Shown: positions 13,837 to 24,918 of the stretch, in pieces
How positions within the stretch are numbered: the first letter of the stretch is position 1
How the letters are laid out: every line of letters begins with the position of its first letter
Source: Macquaria australasica
Taxonomy: Eukaryota > Chordata > Actinopteri > Centrarchiformes > Percichthyidae
Length of the DNA: 64,000 nucleotides
Assembly: GCA_005408345.1 (NCBI GenBank)
Contig: SEMN01000257.1
Coordinates: 186,001 to 250,000 of the forward strand
Direction: 5' to 3'
Translations under genes and position numbers: made by a program
Notes under the pieces: generated by a model
What the model saw: only the letters and a program-made list of their open reading frames with translations
Told to the model about the DNA's origin: nothing
Databases searched by the model: none

Positions 13837-16800
13837 CATAAGACCCAGTCCATAGTGATTTAAAGTGATAGGTGTGGCTATGCAGGTTTAATCTCTATTG
13901 TTTGATATCACTGAGTGACAGAGAGGTAAAACTATGGGCTGAAATAAGGAACAAAAAGATTTTCAGCTTTCGAAATTATGTTCAAATAATTTCCCTTTGT
14001 GAGCATGTGAAAAGCTCAAGACTTGTGATTGTAGACAAAATTAAAGAACTACAATTTGTGCACAAATTATATCAAAGGTGAGGTTCCACAAAGACTGAAG
14101 AAGACGAGCGGATTTCTTGGACAAGAGAGCAGTGTCACTGAGCAAACATTTACCAGGTGAACCACCACAACACTGTGAAATGTGAGGGAATAGTAATACA
14201 GAAACATATTACTACGTCACACACACACACACCGTGAAATGTGAGGGAATAGTAATACAGAAACACATTACTACGTCACACACACATGCAGTCTACAGTT
14301 CTGTGTCATCACTAGTGCAGGTGAGGTGAGCTTACTACTAATAGACAGTGACTTCACTGACTGTGATCTCATTAGGTCTCTGACATTTTCCATTCTACTA
14401 CACCGCTGTAGCCCAAAAACATCTCACATGCATGCAAAGAGGTGAGGTCGGGGGGTTTGCAAGTGTGTGAGTGTGTTAAAGGTGGTTGTGTGTTGGGGGG
14501 GGATATCTCCCCCTGACACAGGAAGCAGCTGAGTTTCACAGCAGAAGTGAGCTGAAGAGAGGGGAAGGTTTTAGCCATGTGAAAAAGACATCCAGCTGCC
14601 CATCGCACAGTCTGTAGCAATAAATACATTTAGTCTGTGTCTGTGGCATCGCCATGGAATACCTGCAATCTGACATTCAGCTCCTACATCTGTACCTGGA
14701 ACTTCACTAGATATGATTAGGTGAGCTTCATGTGACTGCTTTGTCTCCATCGCAGGACTCTAAATCTTGTTGTAGTAATTAAAGCTAACAACAGGAGTAC
14801 AAGCTAAACATCAAGAAACTGACCAACTTTAATTCTACTATCTCAACAAAGCTAGATAGAACTGAACATGACAGCCCATTTCCCATGAATGGCTCTTCAT
14901 GTCATGACAAACTACTAACGAGGTCATCTCGGATCATCTAGTCACCTCCTACCTATACTCCCTTTTAGATGAAGATGCAGAAAACAGCATTAAAATGAGG
15001 GATTCTGTCATGTTATTCACACGTTCTATTCGTCTATCAAAGGCCATCTGTACTCGTGATAATAAACAAAACTGCTCCATTAAAGAATGACATGGGGAAG
15101 ATGGTAAATGCAGGGTTCGTACAAAGTATTGAGAGTTTGCAAAATGCTTAATTTTAACTGTTATGTTTTCAAGGTTAGGAATATGCTTGAATTCGAATAT
15201 ACTCCTTGAAAAATACTTGATTTTCAACATCATCTAAAAGGAAACTTCTTTTCTTCTGTTCACTTGTCATTCATAGCTAGATAAGTCCTGTGTTGATCCC
15301 TCATTCTGGAAAGCATTAAATAATTCATGATCAAAACATACAATCAAAGTTTAATATGAACAGCTGCTAAAATAAACAAAGTCACAATATACATTGATTG
15401 CTGTGGCTGTAAAGGAATTCTGTAAACTGTACGAACCCTGTAAATGGAAATACCTAACTACTAAACATGACAGTTTAGTAGTTAAGTAGTTTTTCGTAAT
15501 CCACAAAATCAAGCTGCTGGCTTTAGGAGCAAATTGTCTATGGTTACAAATATCCACTGCATCCTCCTAGACCACATGATTCACACAATAAGAGATCTCT
15601 TAGGGCAGCAGTGAGGACATCTGTATAGCCTGACATCACCGGAAAAAAAGACTGTTTGAAGTCATCAACTTTCAAGACCTGAATTAGTTCCTTAACTCTA
15701 ATACTAGAAAGCAGGTAAGAGAATAGAGATGCGGTCACATATGGTGAAGCTCAGTAGACAGAGCAGGAGTCTAAAAATGGCAGCTAGGGTTAGGGGTTCA
15801 TATCACGCAGGAGCCATCTGTATCACAGTTTCATATTTTTTGCCTTATCAGACAACAAGGCTCTGTATGCAATGCTTGGGCTTTGCAGGACTTGCCCAAG
15901 TGAAAGTGAAGTATCAGGTATGAAAAATTTTGCAAACGCAGAAAGTCATAAATGAATTTTCCTAGTGCAATTTTAAAAATGTATGATAGTGTTTCATATC
16001 TGTAACAACCATACGTCTAGAGATTAAACACAAAAACTAAAAGCATATATGTCTAAATCAAACCGGATCATAAACCTTCCATTCCCTCCTTGGTTTTACA
16101 GTCCTGTAAAGCACCATACCCTACTTTTATCATCATGTCTCATAGCTGGGGAACCCCCTTGGTCCACCCTCCCCCTTTTAATGAATCCTGCATTCCCAGC
16201 TCTCACGTGGCATCCTGCACTGGGCTGAATTGAGCAACTGTGACCAAGAATGGGGAAGTAGCTCAACGCCTGTTTGTACATGAGAACCGCTGTCTGTCTG
16301 TCTGACTGCGCCAGAGGACCACAGAATGAAAGCGCATTGAGGACATGATATTACCGTAGACAGCGCTGCGGCAAGAGAGCGGGTTTTTGACTCTTGTTAG
16401 GAAAATCTTCTCGACTGCCTGAGAACTGGGTCAACCAGCATTTGAAAACAATTCTTTTGAATTGTTTTGAACATGTTTAACAGTAACAGCAACAATAACA
16501 GCGACTGTACCAACAGCAGCAGAATTCCAATTTCAGTACAATGACACTCTATACTTTGTCCACTGCTAATTAGTGTCTGAATGATATATTAGTGAACTCA
16601 TATCAGCTGATATTGGCTTACAATAGATATATTGGTATCAGCATATACAGTATAATATATTTGACCCTTGTTCTTTGTTGTGTTTGTGCTTTTATTTATA
16701 ACTGTTTAATTCTTAAGTTAATTACATAAATAAAAGAAGTCATAACTTTAGCAAATTGACTCAGCAATGTCCGATACACAGCAATCTCTACCTAACATTA

Positions 16801-19800
16801 GCTAACATTAGCCACCATAAGCTACTGGTCCCACCAGGCCAGGAAAGGCTGTAACAGCAAACCTCCTGAGCGTATGGAACTAAGCTAGAGTGCCCCTTTC
16901 ATTTGTACGAGTAAGACTGTGTTCATTCTTCTTTTAAACGTTACACAGTCTTGCTTTAAAGTAAGTTTAGTTCAAGGATAAGGCTCTCGTTATTCTGTAG
17001 TTTTTTAGCCACGTTAGCGGCTAGTGCATCACTTATCTCAAACACCATTTTATGGATTGCCACACAATATCTTTGTACAGGCATGCTAAGGTTAGCGTTT
17101 AGCTTAAATCACCGCTGTGCCTAAGTACAGCCTCACAGAGCGGCTAGCATGTCTGTGGACTCTTTAGTCTCATTGTCAAAAAAACCAAAACCAACAATGC
17201 ATTAGTCCATCTCTCAATACTTTCCCACTTAACGCCCCAAGACCACTGGCTCCAACTAAAAATGTAGATCTTTAAAAATGGATCACAAATATATAGTTAA
17301 ATTTAGTTTTATAAAGTCTCGGTAATTTCCTAAAACAGGTGGGCACTGTAGTTTTCTCTAACTGGGGTAATTAGTGCATTTGTTGGGGTCCTATTTTCAG
17401 TGGCAGGTTAATACACATTTGGTGCTCCAGTGAGTATTCCTGGCAGCAAGACGGTGTATATGGGTTTGACTCAAAGTAAACTACAGTAGCCGTGTTGACA
17501 GTAATGTCACCCAGTGCAACAGTGTGACTCACTGATGTGTTTTTAATAGGCCACCATTTTTATTTGTGTTTCGAACTGTTTTTCTGCAGGTCTTTATATG
17601 TATATATGTTCCACAAGTGGGTTGAAGCCACAGCTGTCAGTCAGTGTGACGTGCGCTCCCCATGAAACAGATGAAAACAGAAACAGACAGAATATGGAAA
17701 TTGGGAGCAGGAGGACTCACCATTGAAGGGGTTGATCCCTCTGGTAATCCTCTGTACGATCGCATCTTTCACTTCCCTCCTTCTCACACACTGGATCCCC
17801 AGATTCTGGAAACTGTGTGAAGAATAATACAACAGGGCCGTCAGAAACTGGCAGGCTCTTTAAGTGCTGCAACAAGCTCATTATAATAAACAAAACGCAT
17901 GGGGCCACACCTGAGAGGAGTATGATCTCCAAAGAGAATGCTGTTGAGTATGAAGATGTGTGTGAAGGTCAAAGCAATGATGTAATGAATCTGACCCATC
18001 TGGTTTTGCTTGTAAAACAGATTACCACATTCAAATGACTTTTTTTCTGATTATGTTTAGAGTAATTCCACTGAAATACATAGAAGGGCTGAAAATCTAA
18101 ATAAACCTGAATTTAGTACAGAGTTCCTTGAGGGATTTGCAAATTATACACACCAAAAGATACTGACTCATTCACACTCTCAAACACACACACAAATTCT
18201 GTTTTCTCTTTCAAACACACAGCAAATATGGGTGATGTCACTTGGGGAATTCCCATATTGCCATCCTCATTGCAGACATGGTTTGACAAATATGCTTTGT
18301 GTGTGTGTGTGTGTGATTTGCTGCATGAGTTTCTTCCTCTGTATCTGAGAGGTCACCAATTTACACTCGGTGCCTCCCGAAACCGTCAAGTGAAACATGA
18401 AATACTGTTAATAGAGAGCAAATTGATTATGTTGTGGTGTGTGTGTGCGTGCAACCGAGAGGGTGTGTTTACTTCTGTTGATGACAGTATGCTGATTAAG
18501 GCTGACTAATTACTCTGATGACAGTGAAGGCAGTGACTACCACTGCAGAGTGCTGTTGGACAGAGGTGACTGTGGGAGGAGAACTCACGCGATCACTCTG
18601 CGGTCTGGACCAAACTCGGCCTCATAGAATCCGTCTTTACAGTCCTTCCCCACCAGGTCGTGCGGATGCGGTCGGTACGGCTCGTTCTTGGTCACCAAGT
18701 AAACACGCACTTTCCCTTTGCCGCAGTAATTCAGGATCTGTGGAGGAAGAGGAGGTTGCTTTAACAGTCATTTATAGGTATATATATTGACACGTATCCA
18801 TGCAAACTTGTATAAAAAAAACACATGCAGAGGTGGAAAGAAAAAAAAGAGGCTTTGTGTATTTTTCTATAACACCAATACAGCCACAGGTGCTTTTATG
18901 TACAAATAAACATGTACATCTTTGCACTTGAGGAGATAGAAGTTCTGCGGACTGACCTGCAGACTGGGGTAGGTCCTGTTGTTGTCGGAGCTCTTCTCGC
19001 CGGGGATGCTTCCGGCCGAGCGACCCTCGCACTTGTATCTGAAGCGCATTCCCCTCTGCTTGGGCTGCTCAAAGATCTGGATCTCCGGCTCAGCCACTAG
19101 AGAGCGCAGATGATGAAGGCAGTCAGTGAAGGGATGTGGAGAGGAAGGGATGAAGGGATGGGAAAATGGGGGCGGGGGTCGCCACAAGTCCACAAACAAA
19201 ACTATCAAACCTACTTTTATCAACTAAGATTCAAAGTGGTCTAAAATGATTAGATTCAGATTGACAATTTTGGTCATTTTGTATCTTTTTGTAGTGAACG
19301 ACAAAAGTTACAGGATCAAATAGTCAATAGTCAGGATAAGTCAAGCTAAGGTATAGTCAGTGAATGGCCATGTTTCTGACATTTAATAACCCAGGAAGCC
19401 TTGAATTTTCAGGTCAAAAGACACCTAGATGTTTAGGTCAAAACTGGTCAAAATAGTTTCACAGCAGACATTTTGACTTTGTATTTTGCCTAAAGGTTTG
19501 TGTAAAAGTGATATCTACCACCTGATGATGGCTGCTAGTAAAAAACAAGTATTACATACACACACACACACCCCCACCCCACACCACTATGAACCTTCTA
19601 TCTAAGCTTTATGGAAAAGATGACAACAGAAAGAAAAGGGTGAAATATACTGGATAAAATGTGATTGATACTCTCAGGAAATGGGCACTGACGAACGCTC
19701 TTCTTTGTGTATAATTGATTCTGCATCTTATGTTCACTGCGAAATGTAAAATGGTCACTGTATGGTTCAATAATCCAGTAAATTCTAATTGAAATAGTTG

Positions 19801-21002
19801 CTGACATACAGTTGAAATGACGTTATGTGTAACCTAGATGTCTAAAACTCTTTCAGCTTCAAATTTAGCCCCATTAGATGTATCGGTGACTTTTAAACTG
19901 CAAATCATCAAACCTCAGCCATTCTGCATTCAAAACAAAGCATGAAATGAGTCTGTCGGTACTACTTTGACCCTTTTGCACGAAACAAAACCTGCCCCAC
20001 ATGATGCCTGTGTGAGAGAGGAACTAAAACTGATCCGGGAAGTGTTTCTGTTTTTTGGTGTACAGTGTTTCCAATGATTTGTCCGTTTATTTTGTGGACG
20101 TGACAGCCGAGCAACAGGCGCTCCGACCAAAGTGCAGTGTTGAGACACAGATGTTACGTAGGCCAGTATGAAACAAGTCCTGTTACATTTCTGACATAAT
20201 TAAGAAATGTACGTTTGCCAAGTGGCACAGCCATGTCCTGCCTTCCTCATTTTGCAACTACTTCATCAGAGGACGCTCCGAACACAGAGCTGAGAGATGA
20301 TGTAGCTCTCTCTCTCTCTCTCAAACACACACACACAGATATTTATAGCACAGTATATACCCTCATACATCAGAACTATAAAGATGATGATTACAAGCCC
20401 CTTTGTTTCTTACACACACTCACACCACAGGTCTGAAAAAAAAGCAATGCTTACTAATAAAACAAAATGAGGAAGTGAAAGACAATACATCCACAGACTG
20501 TTTGGCACTTATAAGGTTTGACTTGTGGAGACAGGCAGCTAATTTTGACACAAGAGGTGTTAAAATGTTCTTACTTAGGTGTGGATCGTCCCTTAGCATG
20601 GAGGGCATAAGAACTGAGGAGGAAAATGGGACATATAGGAGGAAATCAGGCAAATATACATGCAAATTAGATACAAAACCATACTGAATAGTATTTCACT
20701 CAAACTGTATAAGCTCATTCATTGTAATGACTGACACTGTCAATCACTGAAACAAGGAGGACGTTTCACTGTGTTGGTAAACAGACTTATAATAAATAGA
20801 GCTTAAGAATCAGTGACTTCATCAAAGACTTAAGAATCAAGTGCTAGTTTTGCTATTGTACATTTAGGCTTAAGATATTCATATAAATAACGAAGTTACA
20901 TTTGAGTCAGCACATGATTATTGGTGTCTGTTTTAACCTCTCATTCTACATGTTACCATTGTTATTATACAGTAAATAGAGGTGTTGCTACTCACCATCC
21001 AT
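6510..21002 (-). CDS. rel: Proto-oncogene c-Rel, NF-kB family transcription factor
   Basis: rel encodes an NF-kB subunit that dimerizes through its Rel homology domain (RHD), binds kB DNA and moves from cytoplasm to nucleus once released by IkB. Ten coding exons join in frame: 20996-21002, 18957-19096, 18589-18737, 17721-17812, 9666-9806, 8406-8510, 7953-8171, 7751-7816, 7550-7624 and 6510-7423, all with GT-AG borders, giving 635 residues. The protein begins MDVAEPEIQIFEQ. The DNA-contact motif RxxRxRxxC lies at residues 17-25, the dimerization half carries DIEVRFFSPDGWEAKG at about 212-227, an RRPS kinase site is at 263-266, and a basic nuclear localization signal EKKRRRE is at 290-296. The Q/N/S-rich C-terminal half is the presumed transactivation region and includes FPFLEGMEGEDFLKGL. 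RelA is the alternative, but the neighbouring papolg in the same orientation and the c-Rel-like RHD favour rel. The start codon is the ATG that splices MD in frame to the RHD. Confidence 0.93.
8991..9440. mobile_element. Small inverted-repeat DNA element (MITE), copy 1, in rel intron 5
   Basis: The left arm has ACTGGGCCCTATTTTTAAAT and TTTTGGGGTCTAAATGACTA. The right arm carries the reverse complement of these (TAGTCATTTAAACCCCAAAA and AAAATAGGGCCCAGG), so the ends form terminal inverted repeats. The interior has a perfect TCTCGCGAGA palindrome at 9293-9302. A related copy lies in the opposite internal orientation in papolg intron 9 (34825-35250). There is no coding capacity. The exact ends and target duplication were not resolved. 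Confidence 0.7.
9811..9856. repeat. CA microsatellite next to rel exon 5 acceptor
   Basis: A nearly uninterrupted CA run starts about 5 bases outside the exon, where on the minus strand it becomes a TG-rich tract just 5' of the acceptor AG. Such a tract can act as the polypyrimidine-like context of the splice site. Confidence 0.8.
11889..12240. repeat. Foldback (snapback) dispersed repeat
   Basis: The left arm GGAGATGGTTAGCTTAGCTT through AAAGACTGGAAATGGGGGGA (11905-11958) is mirrored by the right arm (12105-12166), which reads AGCTGTTTCCCCCTGCTTCC and then TAAGCTAAGCTAACTGTCTC. The left arm has an expanded TTAGC pentamer. Related single-arm copies sit at 4605-4790 and 62995-63178. It is non-coding. 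Confidence 0.65.
13157..13201. repeat. CA microsatellite
   Basis: A pure (CA)n run of about 22 repeats lies in rel intron 4. It is likely polymorphic. Confidence 0.95.
13772..13838. repeat. Compound CA/TA microsatellite
   Basis: (CA)n of about 24 repeats passes directly into (TA)n of about 9 repeats in rel intron 4. Confidence 0.95.
14175..14288. repeat. Two-copy tandem duplication, 59-bp unit
   Basis: The unit GTGAAATGTGAGGGAATAGT, continuing AATACAGAAACA and ACTACGTCAC plus a short CA run, occurs at 14175-14233 and again at 14234-14288 with almost no change. This points to a recent slippage-type duplication. It is non-coding. Confidence 0.9.
15111..15440. mobile_element. MITE with 12-bp TIRs and 6-bp target duplication, copy 1
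   Basis: The element starts CAGGGTTCGTAC (15111-15122) and ends GTACGAACCCTG (15429-15440), a perfect 12-bp terminal inverted repeat. TAAATG flanks it on both sides (15105-15110 and 15441-15446). The 330-bp interior has no transposase frame. A second copy lies at 31869-32173. Superfamily assignment is uncertain: a 6-bp duplication is not the 8 bp expected of hAT elements. Confidence 0.85.
15740..15815 (+). repeat. Possible degenerate tRNA-derived SINE head
   Basis: GAAGCTCAGTAGACAGAGCA resembles a Pol III A box, and GGTTCATATCAC about 35 bases later resembles a B box. The spacing and the remaining sequence do not make a foldable tRNA, so this is at most an old SINE head. Confidence 0.4.
17080..17165. 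repeat. Short copy of the GCTAA-rich dispersed repeat
   Basis: The segment reads AGGCATGCTAAGGTTAGCGT, then CACCGCTGTGCCTAAGTACA and GCGGCTAGCATGTCTGTGGA. Its end matches the end of the repeat at 3190-3575. It lies in rel intron 4. Confidence 0.5.
18244..18254. promoter_or_regulatory. Perfect palindromic kB motif in rel intron 3
   Basis: GGGGAATTCCC contains the decamer GGGAATTCCC, which is its own reverse complement and fits the NF-kB consensus GGGRNNYYCC. The same decamer occurs in the rel promoter at 21130-21139. Whether it is bound is unknown. Confidence 0.5.
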
Positions 21003-21127
21003 GATGCACACACACACGCACTCTCTCTCTTTCTCAGCCGTATCACAGGTTATTGTCTCTTGGAGAACCCCGAGCTGAATGAGTGACAGTGGACAGGAAA
21101 AGTAATATTTGTTAGAAGAGACCAAGC

Positions 21128-21192
21128 GGGGGAATTCCCCTCCGTCACCGCCCCCTTCATCTGAACTGACCAATGAGAAGCCGCGTGACTCA
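21128..21192 (-). promoter_or_regulatory. rel promoter: kB palindrome, GC box, CCAAT box, AP-1 site
   Basis: Upstream of the rel ATG, reading away from the gene, are GGGGAATTCCCC at 21129-21140 (kB), CCGCCCCC at 21148-21155 (GC box on the minus strand), CCAAT at 21170-21174 and TGACTCA at 21186-21192 (AP-1). No TATA box is evident. The spacing puts transcription start at roughly 21060-21110, leaving a short 5' UTR. Autoregulation of c-rel genes through kB sites is known in birds and mammals, so this is a plausible feedback element. The start site itself is inferred. Confidence 0.7.
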
Positions 21193-21199
21193 CAGCAGA

Positions 21200-24100
21200 G
21201 AGGAGCGCAGGGAGGAGTCCCTCCCCCCAACACCGTGTTCCTGTACAGGGAGTTCAAGAGTGTGTAGCCTCCAAGGTAAGAGGCCGACAGTGGGGAAAAT
21301 AGGAGACACAGCGCCGAAGTAAGGCACATGACAGCAGCCTTGAGTCCGGAAAAAGCCGTGAGAAAGAATGAAAGCAAATGAAAAAGTCAAACTGTACCAC
21401 ATGCATCAGGTAGCACCATACTCACTGTGAAGCATGGAGGAAGCAACATGCATACCTGGATGCCTGGTGTCAGCCTTTTGTGTATATGATGTAGCTGGTT
21501 TGTGCCTTCGTGAAAAATATATACTATATACTGAAAAACCCATGTCGTTTAAAGGTATAGTTCCACATTTTGGGACATGCGCTAAGACTTTCTTGAGAGT
21601 CCTCATATCTCTGAGTGGAAACGGGAAACTACTGCTTACTGCTTCCATTCTGGCCATAACACCCCGTAAAATGGCAAGTTGTATTGTCTGCAAGAAATCA
21701 AATAAGCAATTTTGCAAACTGTATAACTAGACAATTGTATATTTTCATACAAAATAATATTTTTCTTGTGTTGTACAAAAGCAGCAAGGACATTGTCATT
21801 TCCGACTACCTGGATGTCACAACTTGAGAAAAGGGTTAAAAATAGTTTTGTTGTTGTGTGAACTTAATATTTTTTCACTTTCTGAGCTGTTCTAAGTGTT
21901 GTTAAATGACCTTTTGGGCTTTTCAAAGATCACTGGGTATTCATTTTTCATAAAAACAGATACTTAGCTCTGTGACTTGAATGTAATGTAACATGATGGA
22001 GTTTGCCCAGTAGTCATGGAATTGAAGATATTTCAGTTTTCTCTTTTGTTGAGCACATCAAGAACATCTCGTCCATGTTGGCTTAAAAGCTGAGATTTAA
22101 ATTTCATTCTTGACCTTTAAAACAGCATCTGACAAAACAATGTAACCAAAGTCCATTTAATAGATTGAATACAATTTTTAGATTATACTTAATCATAATT
22201 TTGTACATTTAATTTCTCATTTCACTTGTAATTTTGTTATTAAGGTGAACTAACACTTTTAGATGAATGAGTCTTTTTTGTTTAGGAAGGTTCCTAACTG
22301 AGTGAAATGACCCAGAAGTATCTCAACGGCAGCCATGATAAGAGCTGGTGGAATTCTCTAAATGCTAAGGAAAGGTGCTTCACTGCTTCCTTTCTTATCT
22401 CCTTTACCAAAGGAGATAATGCCTTCCCACAGTTCCTTGCGGCAGCATTTAAAGTGACCACGCAGACTCACGTCAATAACATCCATCCTTGCATAATTAC
22501 GTAGTCTAGCGTAAGTGCAGTGGGATTCTCGTCATTTCCCAAGTCCTTATGAATTCTCCTTCACCTCATGACATTTTCCATTGAGCTCAAGGAAAAGTGT
22601 CTAAGACATAGAACATAATTGTTTTTTACTATTCGATGCAGCCTAAGACATTTCCAGGAAAACAAACAAGGAGTGTATGTCATAAAAACCACTCCCATTA
22701 CGTGGCGCAACTGGCGACAACTAAAGGAACAATGTAAAAACACTGTATATGTAACAAAGAGGACAGACATCAGCATAGTTTTTAGGGGTTTAATGGGTGT
22801 ACAGATTCATTTAAAGGAAGTGATAAACACATACAAAAATACCCTTTCAATACATTTTAGAAACAAACATCTAAATGACTCGTTTTGTTAAATGTTTCCA
22901 AACAGCAAAACATGAGTTGTCTGAAACAGAGTGGTGCAGATTTCAAGAGACCTACCTGCTATGAATGCTATTAAAAAAAAGATCACATGGTACAAATATG
23001 CAAATATAAATAAAGTGATAAGAAAACCCCCAATAATGAAGAATATGCCTTTTGAAAAAACTGTTCTCTGTACATTTAGTTGGGGAAACTGATGCTGGAA
23101 AAAGAGCCTGTCTCTCTACCTGCTCCGAAGAAGAGGGTGCCTCGTCAGCATCGCTTTATACTTTGTTGTATACATATATCTTCTGTGCTGGAATCAAACA
23201 CAGTCACCCAGCTTTAGACCGTATGGATGGAGGGTTGGGGCTCAAGGCAGGAAAAAAAGTTGTCTCTTGACCCCCCCCACCCGTGGCCCCAGGAGATGCC
23301 TTTTAAGAACCTCCACAGGAGGCGCAGAGGGTAAACACCCCACAATGAAGGGAATTCTCTCTCTCCACCACATAAACACAACCATCTATGCATGCACGCT
23401 CACACACAGTCAACCATATATGCATGCACACACATACACACACACACCAGCACAACTCGTCAAAAAGCTTAGAACCATTTTTGTGGTTGCTCACTAAGCA
23501 CCACAAACTCTTTCATGGACACAAAAACAACCAGGACCTGGCTTCATCAGGAACAAGCTTCACTAGCAAGCAGACCACGGTGAACTGGTGGGGGTCAAGC
23601 AGTTTCCCCAAACAAATTACTTTCGTTGTTTAGCCCTCCTGATGGACTAGAGGTTAATTTTAGGTGTCAATCTGTGAATCACAGGGACGTACACACAAAA
23701 AAAAACTGATGTTCACTTTTTGTCTAAACTGTCCAGCGCTCACTTGTGTCAACCACACCTACCTGACATCTAAACACACCATGAAAAGTAAGCCAAAAAC
23801 TCATCAACCTTTTCTTTTAATCCAAGACCAACAATAGGCGTGACGCCGTGACAGTGAACAGGAGGATTAGCGTAGCATTTTGATATGGTTCTTCCGATGT
23901 TCTGCACTAATCCTTCCAAGAGCTAAACAATAGCTCAAAAGCTTCAGACTCATTTCTGCACTTCCAGAAAATGCAGAAAACGTTTCCTGTTGTCATGAGG
24001 ATCTTTTTTTTTTTTTTTTTTTTGCTCTTACCGGCACCTGAGAAGCACTGATGTCGCTGGCCGTCTATGATCGCCTACACACTGCAAGTCCAATACTAAC

Positions 24101-24918
24101 CTGGAGTCCTCTTTGGGTGGTCGCGGTAGTCCAAAGAGTGGTGGTTGTGATTTCCGTCATATTCAAGCAAACTCCCCAATAAAGCCTCCCTGCGACTGTA
24201 TCCAAACCTATACAGTGTTTACAAAAAATATCCAGGGCTCCAGACGTTTTTTTGGACAAGCAACAGAGAAAAAAAAAAAATTACAATTTTTTTAAACTTT
24301 TTTTTGTTTTTGTTTTTAGATAAAACTACAATAGAATGGTCAAAAGACTTAACAGTGATCTTTTGCTTTTTTTTTTTTTTTAAGACAAAAAAAGTTATGT
24401 ACATCAACATTTACTGTACAGGTTTCTGTTTGGGAGAAAAAGAAAGCAAAAAATTCAGCATACACCAGAAGTGTGTGTAGCAAGGGTCGATAAATGTTTT
24501 GGGCCGTTTTAAAACATGTTAACGGGAAAAAAAAGGGAAACTGAAAAAGAAGAACAGCAAGTTTTTCATCTGTACTTCGCACGTTTTTAAACACTGAGGG
24601 AGAAGATGAGTAAAAAACTGTCGCTTTAGTTCTCATGTCAGATATCTCCGTGACTGTTGTGTTAAACGCCCTCTGGCTGTGAGTGTGACAGAGGGCGCTG
24701 ACAACATCTGCTTTGACCAAATCACCTATCCACTGGCAAATCTGTAATCTCTGAAGATTTGAGGGGAGGTGTCCGTCCTGCTGCTGCTGCTTCACACTTG
24801 AGATTGACTGACCTGAACACACTCCCTGTCCCTGTGTGAAGTCCTCTTCTTGGTGTTTGACTTAACTGTAAAGCCCCACCCTCTGTGTATGTATGAATCC
24901 AGTCTCGGAGTTGTGTGT
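21200..24918. other. Spacer between rel promoter and papolg 3' end
   Basis: No coding exon is supported. It contains a partial dispersed repeat near 21545-21640, CA-rich tracts at 23397-23455 and T-rich tracts at 24005-24023 and 24367-24384. Part is probably papolg 3' UTR. The only polyadenylation-like hexamers seen on the minus strand are ATTAAA variants, for example at 23816-23821. Confidence 0.5.

Larger units (their letters stand above)
9807..17720. other. rel intron 4 (about 7.9 kb), repeat-rich
   Basis: This is the largest rel intron, between the exon ending in NPFN and the exon beginning with PREQLLQ. It holds CA microsatellites, a tandem 59-bp duplication, a foldback repeat, a MITE with 6-bp target duplications, a possible degenerate SINE head and a GCTAA-rich repeat. 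I found no further rel exon and no other gene in it. Confidence 0.7.

Noticed and set aside
24349..24822. Minus-strand 157-codon frame after papolg exon 24
   Set aside because: AT-rich homopolymers at one end, no family motif and no good acceptor; more likely papolg 3' UTR.
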